Below the pieces are notes generated by a model, which saw nothing but the letters and a program-made list of their open reading frames with translations, did no database searches and was not told the DNA's origin. This document shows positions 62,881 to 64,000 of a DNA stretch of 64,000 nt, piece after piece (position 1 is the first letter of the stretch; every line of letters starts with the position of its first letter). The position numbers and the translations under genes are program-made. The DNA is from Watersipora subatra (Eukaryota; Bryozoa; Gymnolaemata; Cheilostomatida; Watersiporidae): assembly GCF_963576615.1 (NCBI RefSeq), contig NC_088714.1:64116667-64180666 (forward strand), given 5' to 3'.

Positions 62881-64000
62881 GTTAAAAATCAATGACTTTT
62901 TTTCAAATCAAAAAAATCAATTTCTATTGATTTATTTGATTTTTTTTCATTTAAATCGATTTTTTTTGTTTCAAAAAGATGTTTTGTGTTCTAAATTGCA
63001 AGTTATTGCTATCAATTTGGAATTTACGATTTGCAGGAGTATTATGTAGTTTTATTACAACAATTAGGAAATGAAAAACATTTACACAGTTAACACACAA
63101 CAAAAAGGACAGCATAATTTATGCGTTGGACATTAAATCCTAGAAACGAAGATGAAGAATCACAGGGAACAGATCACACAACTGCTAAGCTGCAAACATA
63201 TTCATAGGCACTTGCTGTGGCAGCTGTCACTGATTTGCGTGCTGTTTGAGGTTTCTAATTTTTTTATAGATATATCTACTTTAAGTTGAGCAACCTTGCA
63301 GCACTGTGCTAGACAATATGGTTCTAAATTCAATCATTGAAAAGTATTATTCAACATTGAAAAATATTACCTTTAAATGACTTCAGTCAAACGTTTTAAC
63401 TTGCTGTCAAAACATAGATCATTGAAATGTTCGTTGCAGATAAGTGCTCAAGGATCAGGCTTATTCACTCTTCTGCGGTTGCGATACCATTGTAAATAAC
63501 GAGAGTACTCAGTTGCTTTGTTTGAAAATATAAAAATTAAAATGAAACTGTAGTAGTTATTTATTATTATTATTATTATATTTCCCACTTAGACCGCACA
63601 GAAGGTGCGTAAGGGGCATGGGAACACGGTGTGTTTACACTAATAAGTGGTTTCAAAATAACATTTTTTTTATTCAAATTATATTGTGTTTTTCTCATCT
63701 TATCAGGATCTTAACTCTCTTAGTGTACGGGGCCGAAAGGACTGATAGAATACATTAGCTCTTATATATGAAGTATAGGTGTTTGATTTTTGGCGGGTAT
63801 TGTATCCTATGTTTTTTCATTTGAATGGTGGTTCTATTTAGTTAGTTAGCAACAGTAGTAATAACAATAGTATTATTACTCTTATCTCCTTACTGCTAGC
63901 TATATCTAGGTACAACAACAAATAATATTATAGGCACAACAAACATTTCCTTCAAATATAAATATTTACAAATAGCCTAATGGTTTGTATTTCCAATATG
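62881..64000. other. AT-rich right edge, nothing recognised
   Basis: Begins with A/T runs such as GATTTATTTGATTTTTTTTC at 62925-62965, which may be the end of a hAT-like element, and has an ATT run near 63560. No gene, RNA or complete element was identified. Confidence 0.4.

Overview
This is AT-rich nuclear DNA from an invertebrate animal. Genes are split by GT-AG introns of about 0.3 to 4 kb, and transposons and minisatellites fill both introns and intergenic DNA. Gene content (tectonic, MNS1, a mitochondrial-type arginase, a rhodopsin-like receptor), Helitron ends and tRNA-derived SINEs fit a marine lophotrochozoan such as a mollusc or bryozoan. That placement is inference; no species can be named.

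Four protein-coding genes can be assembled exon by exon, each with an open frame from start to stop. (1) A tectonic-family ciliary transition-zone gene on the minus strand, 8729 to 5201, 4 coding exons, 621 aa. (2) MNS1, a ciliary axoneme coiled-coil protein, plus strand, 12638 to 25178, 10 coding exons, 500 aa. (3) An ARG2-like arginase, plus strand, 35887 to 49942, 8 coding exons, 342 aa, with every manganese ligand present. (4) A class A GPCR, plus strand, 52284 to 56278, 2 coding exons, 320 aa, with altered signature motifs. The first two genes both serve cilia and are transcribed divergently. No functional link is visible between them and the arginase or the receptor.

The rest is mostly mobile DNA. 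2.2-4.75 kb: a broken non-LTR retrotransposon (LINE). 9.4-11.8 kb: an old, broken LTR-element fossil with a 588-bp Helitron inside it. MNS1 intron 2: a P-element-like transposon with long inverted repeats, interrupted by a hAT element with a perfect 8-bp target duplication. MNS1 intron 3: a mariner-like element. 28-34 kb: two TTAA-flanked palindromic elements and a decayed piggyBac transposase. Arginase introns: two tandem TTAA elements sharing one TTAA, a SINE, a LINE 3-prime scrap, three mariner/pogo-like elements and a Helitron carrying a tRNA-like sequence. 57.8-62.9 kb: a SINE, another mariner-like element, a diverged duplication, a second LINE, an unrecognised open frame and a TTAA-element scrap. 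At least nine minisatellites lie in the window, most of them in introns.

I found no convincing new multi-gene system. The most notable items are the nested transposon structures, the TTAA-element/piggyBac community, the receptor with unusual motifs, a 25-bp perfect hairpin at 51.2 kb and an unrecognised open frame near 62 kb.
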